Shown: positions 34,853 to 43,376 of the stretch, in pieces
How the letters are laid out: each line of letters opens with the position of its first letter
Position numbering within the stretch: position 1 is the stretch's first letter
Source of the DNA: Chlamydiota bacterium
GTDB lineage: Bacteria > Chlamydiota > Chlamydiia > Chlamydiales > SM23-39
Direction: 5' to 3'
Assembly: GCA_027451825.1 (NCBI GenBank)
Contig: DAIDHZ010000004.1
Location: forward strand, 34,370-98,369
DNA: 64,000 bases
The notes under the pieces: model-generated
The model's database searches: none
Told to the model about the DNA's origin: nothing
Seen by the model: the letters and a program-made list of their open reading frames with translations, nothing else
Position numbers and translations under genes: made by a program

Positions 34853-35203
34853 TTAGATATGGTTTCTGATCCAGAAAGAAAGTTTAGAAAATGCTTGGAT
34901 TTTACGAAGACATAAGGCGGTTGCAGCTGTTGATAGAAGCAGCTCTGTTCCTGTGAGATTGCGTAAGTCTTGAGCTTTTTTGAGTGAGCCTTGAGCTTTT
35001 TCGTGTAAGGTTTCTAATTTTTGAGTGTATTTTATTTGATTGTCTTGATTCGGGTCGTTTTTGATCATTTCTTTCAACATCTCTGTATCTGCAAGATGTT
35101 TTTGGGTTTTTTTGAATAAAGAATTTGCTTTTGAGAATTCATTGACCCAATAACAAGAGTAGGTACTCATAGCAAGTGTTACGATGAGCGGTCGAACTGA
35201 CAT
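34853..35203 (-). CDS. Small hypothetical protein with a coiled-coil middle
   Basis: A 116-residue protein I do not recognise. It begins with a hydrophobic stretch (PLIVTLAMSTYSCYWV, residues 5-20), has a charged, helical middle (KKTQKHLADTEMLKEMIKND, then EKAQGSLKKAQDL) and a second hydrophobic segment near residues 84-98. This would fit two membrane anchors around a cytosolic or periplasmic coiled coil. It lies alone between serS and the divergent UPF0158 gene. Confidence 0.55.
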   Translation of the reverse strand: MSVRPLIVTLAMSTYSCYWVNEFSKANSLFKKTQKHLADTEMLKEMIKNDPNQDNQIKYTQKLETLHEKAQGSLKKAQDLRNLTGTELLLSTAATALCLRKIQAFSKLSFWIRNHI

Positions 35204-35374
35204 TTTTTACCTTTTAGTGATTTGTCAGTATTTTATCGGAATTGGGAGGATTTGGCGAGGTTATTCATTATTCAAAAAATCTTTTTAGCCTTTAGAGTTC
35301 CGAGAAGGTGGTGGATGGCCTTGAAGAGATGGAAGTTTTTTGATATGTTGTTTTCTTAAAGAAATTTGAGAGAC

Positions 35375-36517
35375 ATGATGAAGGCTTCCTACCCTGTTGC
35401 TAAAAACCCCCTGATATTGCGCTATCACCGATTGATGGATGCGTTTGCTAAATCTGATGATGAAAGAGATTTTTACTTAGATACTGTCGAGGGATTTTTA
35501 GTGTATGTCGATCTCGATAAGGGCGTTGAAGAGCTTCAAGCGTTGGATGTCGAGTTAAAAGAAAATGTTTCCCGTTATCGAGTTGTTCCTAAAATGACTT
35601 TTTATGAAGTTAAAAAATTTATGGAAGGATTTGTTCATGAAAAGGTCTATGATATCGATACGAAAGAAAAACTTTTAGATATTATTTCTGCAAAAGAAGC
35701 GAGGGAGCACTTTCTTGAATTTATTTATGATCATTTGAGCGAGCTCGAAAAGTGGCAGCAATATTATCAAGAGCGCTCTAGAATTCGTATTATTGAATGG
35801 TTGCGTCAATTAAATGTTCAGTTTGTTTTTGAAGAAGATTTGGATGTAAATAAAAATTTATTGGAAAAGGTAAAGCGTTTTCTTTTCGATGTAAAAGTTG
35901 CGAAAGACATTGCCGGGGTTCGAGATATTTTAGTCGCAAAATCCAAAACGTATTATTCCAATGAAGCATTGAATCCTCGCCCTAAAAGAGGCCGTCCTCC
36001 AAAGCAGGTGGTCAAGGTCGAGACAGAGCCTCAGGTGAGCGTTGATATTTATACCCAGGTTCCGGCTGCTTGCCGTCCGTTTTTATATATCCCGGATATT
36101 GTATCTGCTGCGTCCGTAACATTCTCTGCAAAATTTGAAACTGAAGAGCATTTACTTTCTTCTTTAAGAGGCACTCCTCGTATTCGTGTGGACGAAAGAT
36201 TGGAAGCTTTATCGCAACGTTTAGAATCTTTAAGGCAGCTTTCAGGTCAGCTTGCTGCAGGGAAATTGGGTGTTGAAGTCAAAAAACCGCTTCTTCCTCC
36301 CGTAAGAGTTCCGATGAAGGAAGTGAAGGCAGAATTGCTTCCTGAGGGGAGGGCGCCTAAAGTGGAATCTGCGATTGGAGAAATCTTGCCTAAACGTAGG
36401 GGGCGTCCGCGTAAGGAAGAACACCCGGAAGAGTTTGTGGGTCAAAGACGTCGTCGATTTGCGATTAAAAAGGTGGCTCAAATTAAAACAAAAAATCCTA
36501 AAGAAAAAGAGAAATAA
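35375..36517 (+). CDS. UPF0158-family protein with two AT-hook motifs
   Basis: A protein of about 380 residues. The N-terminal 165 residues match the chlamydial UPF0158 family (CT429-like): FYLDTVEGFLVYVDLDKG, then AREHFLEFIYDHLSELEKW and QQYYQERSRIRIIEWL. Its function is unknown. The C-terminal half is not part of that family. It carries two AT-hook motifs, PKRGRPPK at about 203-210 and PKRRGRPRK at about 339-347, which bind the minor groove of AT-rich DNA, and it ends in a basic tail. A role in nucleoid structure or gene regulation is therefore plausible. The ATG at 35375 or the next at 35378 could be the start. Confidence 0.85.
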   Translation: MMKASYPVAKNPLILRYHRLMDAFAKSDDERDFYLDTVEGFLVYVDLDKGVEELQALDVELKENVSRYRVVPKMTFYEVKKFMEGFVHEKVYDIDTKEKLLDIISAKEAREHFLEFIYDHLSELEKWQQYYQERSRIRIIEWLRQLNVQFVFEEDLDVNKNLLEKVKRFLFDVKVAKDIAGVRDILVAKSKTYYSNEALNPRPKRGRPPKQVVKVETEPQVSVDIYTQVPAACRPFLYIPDIVSAASVTFSAKFETEEHLLSSLRGTPRIRVDERLEALSQRLESLRQLSGQLAAGKLGVEVKKPLLPPVRVPMKEVKAELLPEGRAPKVESAIGEILPKRRGRPRKEEHPEEFVGQRRRRFAIKKVAQIKTKNPKEKEK

Positions 36518-36602
36518 TCATTTTTTTATAAAATGAGTTGTTTGTTTTCTGGCATAATTCAGAGCTATTTTGGTATGATGGCTGGACTATGTAAGGAAGG
36601 TT

Positions 36603-38666
36603 ATGAGTCATTATTCTGTTAAAAAAAATCGTGAGGACCTTTTAAAAGATTTAATCGATATTGCGCGTCCTATTCAGAAAGATTTTGCTTTAAAGACTCT
36701 CGATGTGATGCTGAAATCCCGATTGATGGATGAAAAAATGGCGAAGTTGGTTCGCCAAAACAAGGGCGGAACTTTCCACTTGGGTAGCTTTGGCCATGAG
36801 ATGATTGGAGCTATTTCCTCTCTTTCTTTGATTCCCGGGACGGATTGGGCTCTTCCTTACTATAGAGATCGTTCTTTTGCTATTGGGCTTGGATGTGCGC
36901 TGCAAGACTTGATTGCTGCTTTTTTAGCGCGAGATATTCCTCACCATTCCGGCGGAAGGATGATGCCGGAGCATTTTTCAGAGAAAACCTTAAGAATTCC
37001 TTGTCAGTCAAGTTGCGTAGGCTCTCAATTTTTACAGGCGGCAGGAGTTGCGATGTCTGCTCTTCTTCGAAAGAAGAAGGAGGTGGTCTATGTGTCCGGC
37101 GGTGATGGCTCGACCTCTCAAGGTGATTTTCATGAGATGCTCAATTTTGCTTGTCTTCATCGATTGCCTTTAGTGATTGTCATTCAAGATAACGGCTGGG
37201 CGATTTCCGTCCCTGTGGAAGAGCAGACGGCAGGGCGATCGATTGTTCATATGGCTCGCGGCTATGAAGGTCTTGACGTATTTGATATTGATGGTTGCGA
37301 TTTTCTCCAGACACAGGAAGCTCTTTCGAAAGCCGTTGCTAAAGCAAGAGAAGGGTTTGGTCCAAGTCTTGTGGTCGCCAAAATACCTCGAATTTCAGCT
37401 CATAGCAGCAGTGATGATCCGAAAAAATATAAAGGCGATGATGTATGTCAAGAGGAGATTTCTCGAGATCCTCTTCCTCGCTTTGAAAAATGGCTTCTTG
37501 AAAATGACATATTGACTGCCGATGAATTAAGTGCGAAAAAGGCTTCTTTATTTGAAGAAGTCGAGAAGGCAGCAGTTGTTGCAGATACAAAACCATTCCC
37601 GGCTCGATCGAGCGCTGCGACAAAAGTTTTTAAAGAGTTTACATGTCCGGAAAATAAGGAAAGTCCTCCCGGAGAATCGATTGTTCTGATGGATGCTTTG
37701 AATCATGCTCTTTCTGAAGAGATGCAAAGAGATCTAGGTGTTGTTGTATTTGGAGAAGATGTCGCGCGCGGTAAGGGCGGTGTTTTTGGAATTACTCGAT
37801 CTCTGACAGAAAAATTCGGTGAAGAGCGCTGCTTTAATACACCGCTTGCAGAATCGACGATTATCGGTGTGGCGCTTGGACTTTCTCTGGATGGGTTCCA
37901 TAAGCCGGTTGCAGAGATTCAATTTGCGGATTATTCGTGGACGGGGATGAATCAATTATTCAATGAGCTAGCAAGCTTTCATTATCGTTCAAATGGCGAG
38001 TGGAATTGCCCGGTCGTTGTGAGAATGCCCTATGGAGGGTATATTCAGGGAGGGCCTTACCACTCTCAAAGTATAGAAGCTTTTTTATCGCATTGTCCTG
38101 GATTAAAGGTGGTCATTCCAAGTAATGCCGCCGATGCAAAGCGTCTTTTGAAAACGGCTATTTTAGATCCAAATCCTGTTATCTTTTTAGAACATAAAGC
38201 TTTGTATCGTCAGCGTCTTTTTTGTGCTCGTCCGGAAACAGGTCCTGATGAATTTTTGCCTCTTGGTAAAGCTCAGGTAGTTCGAGAAGGTTCCGATGTT
38301 ACATTTGTGGGCTGGGGAATGACCGTTCTCATGGGTGTTGAAGCTGCCGATCATTTGATGAAGGAAGGGGTTTCTGTTGAAGTCATTGATTTAAGAACGC
38401 TTGTTCCTTTAGATTTCGAAACGGTTTTGAATTCTTTGAAAAAGACGGGGAAACTCCTCATTGCTCATGAAGCTCCCAAAAACTGTGGGTTTGGAGCAGA
38501 GCTTATGGCAAGAGCGGTTGAAGAGGGTTTTCATTATTTAGATGCGCCCATTCAGCGTGTTTGTGGAAAAGATTGCCCTGTTCCTTATTGCAAAGACTTA
38601 GAAGATGAAGTGCTTCCTCAGAAAAAAGAAATTGAAGATGCTCTTCGTTCTTTGAGCCTGCTTTGA
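36603..38666 (+). CDS. Thiamine-diphosphate dehydrogenase E1, alpha/beta fusion
   Basis: A 687-residue fusion of both E1 subunits of a 2-oxoacid dehydrogenase. Alpha part (about 1-335): HLGSFGHEMIGAI, the TPP motif YVSGGDGSTSQGDFHEM, and DNGWAISVPVEEQTAG. Beta part (about 355-687): VVFGEDVARGKGGVFGITRS, LAESTIIGVALGLSLDG, PYGGYIQGGPYHSQSIEA. It resembles the branched-chain 2-oxoisovalerate type and matches C. trachomatis CT340, also a fusion. E2 and E3 genes are not in the window, so it must use partners encoded elsewhere. A GGAAGG lies six bases before the ATG. Confidence 0.95.
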   Translation: MSHYSVKKNREDLLKDLIDIARPIQKDFALKTLDVMLKSRLMDEKMAKLVRQNKGGTFHLGSFGHEMIGAISSLSLIPGTDWALPYYRDRSFAIGLGCALQDLIAAFLARDIPHHSGGRMMPEHFSEKTLRIPCQSSCVGSQFLQAAGVAMSALLRKKKEVVYVSGGDGSTSQGDFHEMLNFACLHRLPLVIVIQDNGWAISVPVEEQTAGRSIVHMARGYEGLDVFDIDGCDFLQTQEALSKAVAKAREGFGPSLVVAKIPRISAHSSSDDPKKYKGDDVCQEEISRDPLPRFEKWLLENDILTADELSAKKASLFEEVEKAAVVADTKPFPARSSAATKVFKEFTCPENKESPPGESIVLMDALNHALSEEMQRDLGVVVFGEDVARGKGGVFGITRSLTEKFGEERCFNTPLAESTIIGVALGLSLDGFHKPVAEIQFADYSWTGMNQLFNELASFHYRSNGEWNCPVVVRMPYGGYIQGGPYHSQSIEAFLSHCPGLKVVIPSNAADAKRLLKTAILDPNPVIFLEHKALYRQRLFCARPETGPDEFLPLGKAQVVREGSDVTFVGWGMTVLMGVEAADHLMKEGVSVEVIDLRTLVPLDFETVLNSLKKTGKLLIAHEAPKNCGFGAELMARAVEEGFHYLDAPIQRVCGKDCPVPYCKDLEDEVLPQKKEIEDALRSLSLL

Positions 38667-38992
38667 AAATACTTTTTAGATCTTCTTTTGGATAAAATGT
38701 CCGATTTTGCTTGCGCGTGAGAGATCTTTTTTTGATAAGAAGAGTTGAGTTTTGTAAATTTCTCTCTTTTTTCTTTCATTGCGCATTTTGTAGTTTTTTG
38801 ATTTTTTCTTTTTTCTTCTAATAATTTATCCATGTGAAGAAGGTGGTTCAGAAGACTTTCTTGTGTGTTTTGAAATGCAGAGAGTTCGATTTCTGATAAT
38901 TCACTTAAATGGATATTTTCAATGGCTTGAGCATTGCAAATAAGTTGATCGAGTGTTGAATCAATTTCAATGAGTATTTCTTGTTCAATCAT
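38618..38992 (-). CDS. Small charged coiled-coil protein
   Basis: A 124-residue protein not assigned to a family. It starts MIEQEILIEIDSTLDQLICN and is almost all helical and charged, with a lysine-rich centre (LLEEKRKNQKTTKCAMKEKR) and a basic C-terminus. Its last 49 bp overlap the end of the E1 gene on the other strand. The size and helical profile resemble flagellar/type III secretion FlgN-like chaperones, but no diagnostic sequence confirms this. Confidence 0.55.
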   Translation of the reverse strand: MIEQEILIEIDSTLDQLICNAQAIENIHLSELSEIELSAFQNTQESLLNHLLHMDKLLEEKRKNQKTTKCAMKEKREKFTKLNSSYQKKISHAQAKSDILSKRRSKKYFQSRLKERRASSISFF

Positions 38993-39112
38993 AATAACTC
39001 CTTATTAATTCCATTTAATGAATTGTTATATTTTTTGGAACATAAAATAATTCTTGAAGATTGATTTGATGTTGTGGTACATTGCTCTCTCATTTTCTTT
39101 TAGATTCTTTGT

Positions 39113-39895
39113 ATGTTTGGTTTTTGTCCTTTAGCTTCCGGATCCAGAGGTAATTCTATTTTTGTAGGAACAAAGACGTCTCGTATTTTGATTGATGCGG
39201 GTTTGAGTTATTCGATGCTTTGTGAGCGACTCAAGGAGATTTCTGTAGACATCAACACAATACAGGCTGTTTTAATTACGCATGAACATTCGGATCATAT
39301 TGCAGGACTTCGTCTTCTTTCGGAACGCTTGAAAATTCCGGTGTTGGCAAATGCTGAAACGGCCAAAGGAATTTGTTCTGCATTAAAAATGCGGCCTCGC
39401 TTTAAGATCTTTACGACGGGGGAATCTTTTATATTTCAAGATATCGAGGTTCATCCTTTTAGTGTGCCTCATGATACTTTAGATCCCGTGGGGTTTATTT
39501 TAAAAATAGAAGACTTGAAGATTGGATTTTGTGCTGATTTAGGACATGCTACATCACTGATTCAAGAAAAATTGATGGGATGTGATTATTTGTATTTGGA
39601 GGCCAATCATGAACCGTCCATGGTTTACGCATCACATCGTCCTATGGTATATAAAGAGAGAGTGTTGAGTCGGCAAGGTCATCTTTCGAATCAAGACTCG
39701 GCGAATTTGCTTGTAAAAATTTATCATTCGAAATTGAAACATGTCCATTTGGCGCATCTTTCAAGTGAATGTAATCATGAAGAATTGGCTTTGAAAACAG
39801 TAAAAGAGACTTTGCAAAGAAACGGTTTTGTCTTAGATCTTTCGATTGCATATCAGGATCGTGTTTCGAAGCGGATTGAATTTTTGGAGTGTTGA
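39113..39895 (+). CDS. MBL-fold metallo-hydrolase (YycJ/WalJ family)
   Basis: A 260-residue metallo-beta-lactamase-fold protein. The opening CPLASGSRGNSIFVGTKTSR and the metal motif ITHEHSDHIAGL (about residues 58-69) are those of the YycJ group of phosphodiesterases/nucleases. Later ligands are in FCADLGHAT and the C-terminal HLAHLSSECNHEEL. The likely role is DNA or RNA processing. The stop is followed immediately by the TTG start of the ABC ATPase gene, so the three genes to 41.6 kb appear to form one transcript. Confidence 0.92.
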   Translation: MFGFCPLASGSRGNSIFVGTKTSRILIDAGLSYSMLCERLKEISVDINTIQAVLITHEHSDHIAGLRLLSERLKIPVLANAETAKGICSALKMRPRFKIFTTGESFIFQDIEVHPFSVPHDTLDPVGFILKIEDLKIGFCADLGHATSLIQEKLMGCDYLYLEANHEPSMVYASHRPMVYKERVLSRQGHLSNQDSANLLVKIYHSKLKHVHLAHLSSECNHEELALKTVKETLQRNGFVLDLSIAYQDRVSKRIEFLEC

Positions 39896-40837
39896 TTGTC
39901 AATTGTTTTATCTGTCCAAGGACTTTCAAAAAAATATGCAGGAAGTGAAGTCGCTGCTGTAGATGGCATTTCATTTGATTTGCATGAAAAAAAAATTTTA
40001 GGTTTTTTAGGACCGAATGGTTCCGGGAAAACAACAACGATTCAGATGCTCCTTGGCACTTTAACAAAAACAGAGGGCCGCATTTTATATTTTGGAAAAG
40101 AGTTGGATCAACATCGAGAAGAGATTTTGAATTCTGTCTCGTTTGCAAGTACCTATTTAAGTTTACCGTACATTTTGACTGTAAAGGAAAACTTGGAAGT
40201 GCTTGGGCTTCTTTATGGAATTCCTAGAAAAGAAAGTAGGCGTCGTTTTATGCCTCTTTTAGAGAGATTTGGCATTCTATCGTATTGCGATCAGCCGATA
40301 TCCATGTTGTCGGCAGGTCAGGTGACGCGTTTGATGATTGTGAAGGCGTTTTTTGTGGAGCCTAAAATTGTTCTTTTAGATGAACCAACAGCTTCGTTGG
40401 ATCCGGAAATTTCAAAGGAAATTTGCGAGTTTCTTTTAGAAAGACGGGATCAAACGGGTGTTTCTATTTTGTTCACTTCTCATAAAATGGGGGAAGTCTC
40501 TGCGATTTGCGATCGCGTTATTTTTTTAAGTCGTGGTAAAATTGTAGCCAATGACACTCCGGATCATCTTGTAAAGACCAATGCATCATGCCGACTTTCA
40601 TTGGTTCTTTTGGAGAATTTAGAAAAGGTAGAACAATTTGCTTTGTCTAAGAATTATAGTTATGTGTTGGATCATCGGACATTCAACATGGAAATTCCGG
40701 AGAAAGGAATTCCTTTATTTTTAAATTTTTTGAGTAAAGAAGACATTCCATATTCAGGAATTCAAATCGAAGAACCATCTTTGGATGATTATTTTTTAAA
40801 AATTGCAAAAGAGTCAAAGAGGCAGAAAAAGTGTTGA
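39896..40837 (+). CDS. ABC transporter ATP-binding protein
   Basis: A 313-residue ABC ATPase. The start is TTG immediately after the previous stop, with TTGGAG eleven bases upstream. Walker A is GPNGSGKTT (39-47); the signature motif is SAGQVTRLM, a degenerate LSGGQ with alanine in place of the first glycine. Walker B is VLLDEPTASLDP. The accessory C-terminal 80 residues are typical of drug/polysaccharide-exporter ATPases (DUF4162-like). It pairs with the ABC-2 permease downstream, overlapping it by seven bases. Confidence 0.92.
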   Translation: MSIVLSVQGLSKKYAGSEVAAVDGISFDLHEKKILGFLGPNGSGKTTTIQMLLGTLTKTEGRILYFGKELDQHREEILNSVSFASTYLSLPYILTVKENLEVLGLLYGIPRKESRRRFMPLLERFGILSYCDQPISMLSAGQVTRLMIVKAFFVEPKIVLLDEPTASLDPEISKEICEFLLERRDQTGVSILFTSHKMGEVSAICDRVIFLSRGKIVANDTPDHLVKTNASCRLSLVLLENLEKVEQFALSKNYSYVLDHRTFNMEIPEKGIPLFLNFLSKEDIPYSGIQIEEPSLDDYFLKIAKESKRQKKC

Positions 40838-41616
40838 GCTGGAGTCGCGTTCGAGGCGTTTTTTTTCGTTATTTTTATGTCATGTTAAAAGGTCCTCAGC
40901 AATTGAGTGATTTATTTTATTGGCCCTTAATTGATATTCTACTTTGGGGTCTTACATCTCGATGGATTGCAGAGATTCATCTTGAATCCAATGTTCCTTT
41001 GATTTTGATGACAGGTCTTATTTTTTGGCAGATTACTTGGAGAGGATCGATTGATATTTCTGTGAGTCTTTTGCAAGAATTTTGGCATCGAAACTTGATT
41101 AATCTATTTGCGACTCCTTTGCGTATTTTGGAGTGGACTTTTGGGGTTATTTTGATGTGTCTTTGCAAGCTCTGCATTACGGTTCTTTTTGGGGCGTTTG
41201 TGGTCTATCTTTTGTATTCTTTACAAGTTTTTACAATTGGTTGGGCTTTTTTGCCTTTTGCAGCGATGCTTCTTATCTTTGGTTGGGTTTTGGGTTTTTT
41301 GGCCTCTTCTTTGATTATTTACTGGGGGCATAGAGTTGAGGCGATTGCATGGATGGCAGGATATATATTTGCTCCGTTTAGCGCGGTGTTTTATCCCGTG
41401 TCTGTACTTCCTTTATGGGCTCAGAAAATTGCTTGGGTTTTACCTACGACTTACATTTTTGAAGGGATGCGGATGATTTTAAGAAATGAAGTATTCCCAA
41501 TCTCTTATTTTGGGATGAGCTTTGGTCTGAATTGTCTTTATTTAACTCTTTCTTTGAGTCTTTTTTATTTTGCATTTCGCAAAAGTCGGATGAAGGGCCT
41601 TGCTCGTTTGGAATAG
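40831..41616 (+). CDS. ABC-2-type permease
   Basis: A 261-residue integral membrane protein with six predicted segments that forms the channel for the ATPase above. It starts at GTG 40831, overlapping the ATPase stop. The first segment follows LFYWPLIDILLWGLTSRWI, and the last part has AQKIAWVLPTTYIFEGMRMI, a classic ABC-2 permease motif (P-TY-FEG-R). The substrate is unknown; polysaccharide, lipid or drug export are common in the family. Its stop is 29 bp before the hairpin repeats begin. Confidence 0.88.
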   Translation: MLSWSRVRGVFFRYFYVMLKGPQQLSDLFYWPLIDILLWGLTSRWIAEIHLESNVPLILMTGLIFWQITWRGSIDISVSLLQEFWHRNLINLFATPLRILEWTFGVILMCLCKLCITVLFGAFVVYLLYSLQVFTIGWAFLPFAAMLLIFGWVLGFLASSLIIYWGHRVEAIAWMAGYIFAPFSAVFYPVSVLPLWAQKIAWVLPTTYIFEGMRMILRNEVFPISYFGMSFGLNCLYLTLSLSLFYFAFRKSRMKGLARLE

Positions 41617-41625
41617 AGTTCTCAG

Positions 41626-41813
41626 GTTGTTTCGGTATATAGTGCTTCCAGTTGAAAGTCCCTGTTTCTGCAGCGTCGGATTTACCCTAAATTTTGTCCC
41701 GCTTCCATCACTTAAGCTTTTCAAGTTGAGTTTCTTCAGCGCCGGCTACGCTTAGGCCCAAATTTAGGGATCTTCCTTGCAGAATTCAGGGACTTTCAAC
41801 TGGAACGGGTATA
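41626..41813. repeat. Inverted-repeat element 1 after the ABC permease gene
   Basis: A palindromic element. Exact 19-bp arms lie at 41646-41664 (TTCCAGTTGAAAGTCCCTG) and 41787-41805 (its complement). Inside, shorter complementary stretches such as CCCTAAATTT and AAATTTAGGG pair further. A 21-bp segment at its right end (41793-41813) recurs exactly at 44952-44972, and GTTGTTTCGGTATA at its left end (41626-41639) recurs at 55225-55238. No coding character was seen. Confidence 0.8.
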
Positions 41814-41888
41814 CGCCATTTACGATCGTCGACTTGTTGACAGTTTTCGCGCAGCTTAAATCAAAAGTTATTTTTCCTATTTATGTAT

Positions 41889-42053
41889 TAACTCAAGTTG
41901 CTAGTCGCTCGTTGACGATTACGGGCTGCGAGTGCCGATCTCGAGGATTTCGCTCCTCGTCCAGAAGTTCTCACTCTAAGACTCGTCGCGAAATCCTCGA
42001 CCTCAGCCCTCTCGCTCTGTACTCGTCCAACGATCGACTAGCAACTTGAGTTA
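41889..42053. repeat. Inverted-repeat element 2, abutting the stop of the 42.0-43.1 kb gene
   Basis: A 165-bp palindromic element with exact 19-bp arms, TAACTCAAGTTGCTAGTCG (41889-41907) and its complement (42035-42053). Inner pairing is extended by GAGGATTTCGC... and ...CGAAATCCTC. It ends at the base before the stop codon of the minus-strand gene (42054). The arm sequence does not match those of the other elements. Confidence 0.8.
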
Positions 42054-43106
42054 TTACCCTCGATGTGCTCCTGCATCTCCCGTTACTGCTGCAGCGGCCA
42101 TTCTTGCTTTAATAGCGGTTATTAGTTCTGCAGCCTCTTTAACCTCCATAGGTTCTCCGCTAATTTGTTTCACGAGTTCATAGATAGCTTCTTGCGCATC
42201 ATAACACGGTGTCTTCCTACTTAGATCGACGGTATCGTTGGAATCGAAAGCTATGGCGTTCCACAGTCGTGGGCGGTGTGTCGCTATACGTGCCAACTCG
42301 AGATGTCTCCCATCTCGCTCTGGAAGCGGGTTTCTATCAGTTTTCGCTCCCATTACATAGAATACAGGAACACCTTTGGGTTCATTGCCGGTCAGGGATT
42401 TGAGCTGTGAAAAGTTCCAATCATATCCAGGTAATGCGATACGTACGAGTTCTTCAACTTTCTTGATCCATACTGGCCTTACGGAGAGGCAGGTTTCCGG
42501 ATTAAATACCCAAATCACATTTCTGTGGTTTAATGCTTGCCTCATAGGTGGGCTTATTATGGGGGGTGATTTCGTGGATGGATCTGTTGCAGGAGCGGAA
42601 GCAGCTCCAGCTCCTAGATTGGGAGTCGGTTGTGCCAATGTTTCATTAGCGCCACGACAAATCTGGGGCGCGGATGCCGCAGAGGCTGCAGAATTCGTTA
42701 GATCTGTTGCAGGAGCAGGGGAAATAGCTCTTGCACTGGGACTCTGTGGTTCGAATGTTTCATTGGCGATACTAATAATCTGGGGCGTGGATGCTGCAGG
42801 AGGGACAGAACTTGTTACTGTTGCAGGAGCAAGGGAAACATCTCTTAGATCTGGCCTCCGGGTCGCGAATCTTACACAGGCGGCAGAAGCAACAATGGAT
42901 ACAGCGGTTGCGCCTGGGTGATTGTCCGTCATATAGCAGGTTAAAGGGGGGAGTGTAGAAGCAAGAGCAAAAAGTGTTGTCTTTTCGGTTGTTGGATCTT
43001 GTCTACATGCGTGAAATCCTACTGCAGCGATTGTAGTCGCAGCAGCTATAGCTGCATAGGGTGCTAAATTGAACGACGATTCATTCGATGAGCGAGCGAC
43101 AGTCAT
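42054..43106 (-). CDS. Pro/Ala-rich repeat protein with N-terminal membrane segments (unknown)
   Basis: A 350-residue protein not recognised by family. The N-terminus has three weakly hydrophobic segments (about 15-32, 44-58, 65-80). Then come two and a half tandem repeats of about 39 residues beginning with APAT: residues 93-130, 131-170 and 171-190. Each full copy contains a conserved PQI...ANET core. The C-terminal half (about 195-350) is globular: NVIWVFNPETCLSVRPVWIK, LPGYDWNFSQLKSLTG and an Ala-rich end. Composition is GC-richer than the neighbours. It could be a secreted or inclusion-associated protein; this is speculation. Confidence 0.65.
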   Translation of the reverse strand: MTVARSSNESSFNLAPYAAIAAATTIAAVGFHACRQDPTTEKTTLFALASTLPPLTCYMTDNHPGATAVSIVASAACVRFATRRPDLRDVSLAPATVTSSVPPAASTPQIISIANETFEPQSPSARAISPAPATDLTNSAASAASAPQICRGANETLAQPTPNLGAGAASAPATDPSTKSPPIISPPMRQALNHRNVIWVFNPETCLSVRPVWIKKVEELVRIALPGYDWNFSQLKSLTGNEPKGVPVFYVMGAKTDRNPLPERDGRHLELARIATHRPRLWNAIAFDSNDTVDLSRKTPCYDAQEAIYELVKQISGEPMEVKEAAELITAIKARMAAAAVTGDAGAHRG

Positions 43107-43209
43107 AAATAATGATTCCTTTTAACTCAGGAAGTTAAGCTAAAAAATTCTAATGGAAGGTGATTCTAAGGTCAATTAAATTTTTTGTAAGAGCTGTGAC
43201 TTTTGAGTG

Positions 43210-43376
43210 TTATTAACCCGGCAGGCAAATAAGTGACAAATAGCTAGCTACGGCTTTGCAAAATCGATTTTCAAATCGCAGGTCGTAGTGCAGGAATACT
43301 GTCCTGCGATTTGAAAATCGATTTTGCTTCGCCTCGCTGGCGCTCTTTGTCACTTATTTGCCTGCCGGGTTAATAA
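43210..43376. repeat. 167-bp perfect-armed palindromic element (MITE-like)
   Basis: Two perfect inverted repeats are nested. The outer arms are 31 bp (43210-43240 and 43346-43376, beginning TTATTAACCCGGCAGGCAAA), and the inner arms are 25 bp (43258-43282 and 43303-43327, containing AATCGATTTTCAAATCGC). Perfect identity suggests a recent origin or strong selection. The right arm contains the TAA stop of the S10 peptidase gene (43370-43372). It has no coding capacity. Confidence 0.9.

Noticed and set aside
42376..42921. 181-codon plus-strand frame opposite the Pro/Ala-repeat gene
   Set aside because: Its Ala/Gly-rich sequence mirrors the repeat gene on the minus strand, and it lacks a ribosome site. 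The minus-strand frame has a start, membrane segments and a longer non-repeat domain.
41889..43376. CRISPR array
   Set aside because: Repeats here are inverted and unrelated to each other; there are no regularly spaced direct repeats and no cas genes.
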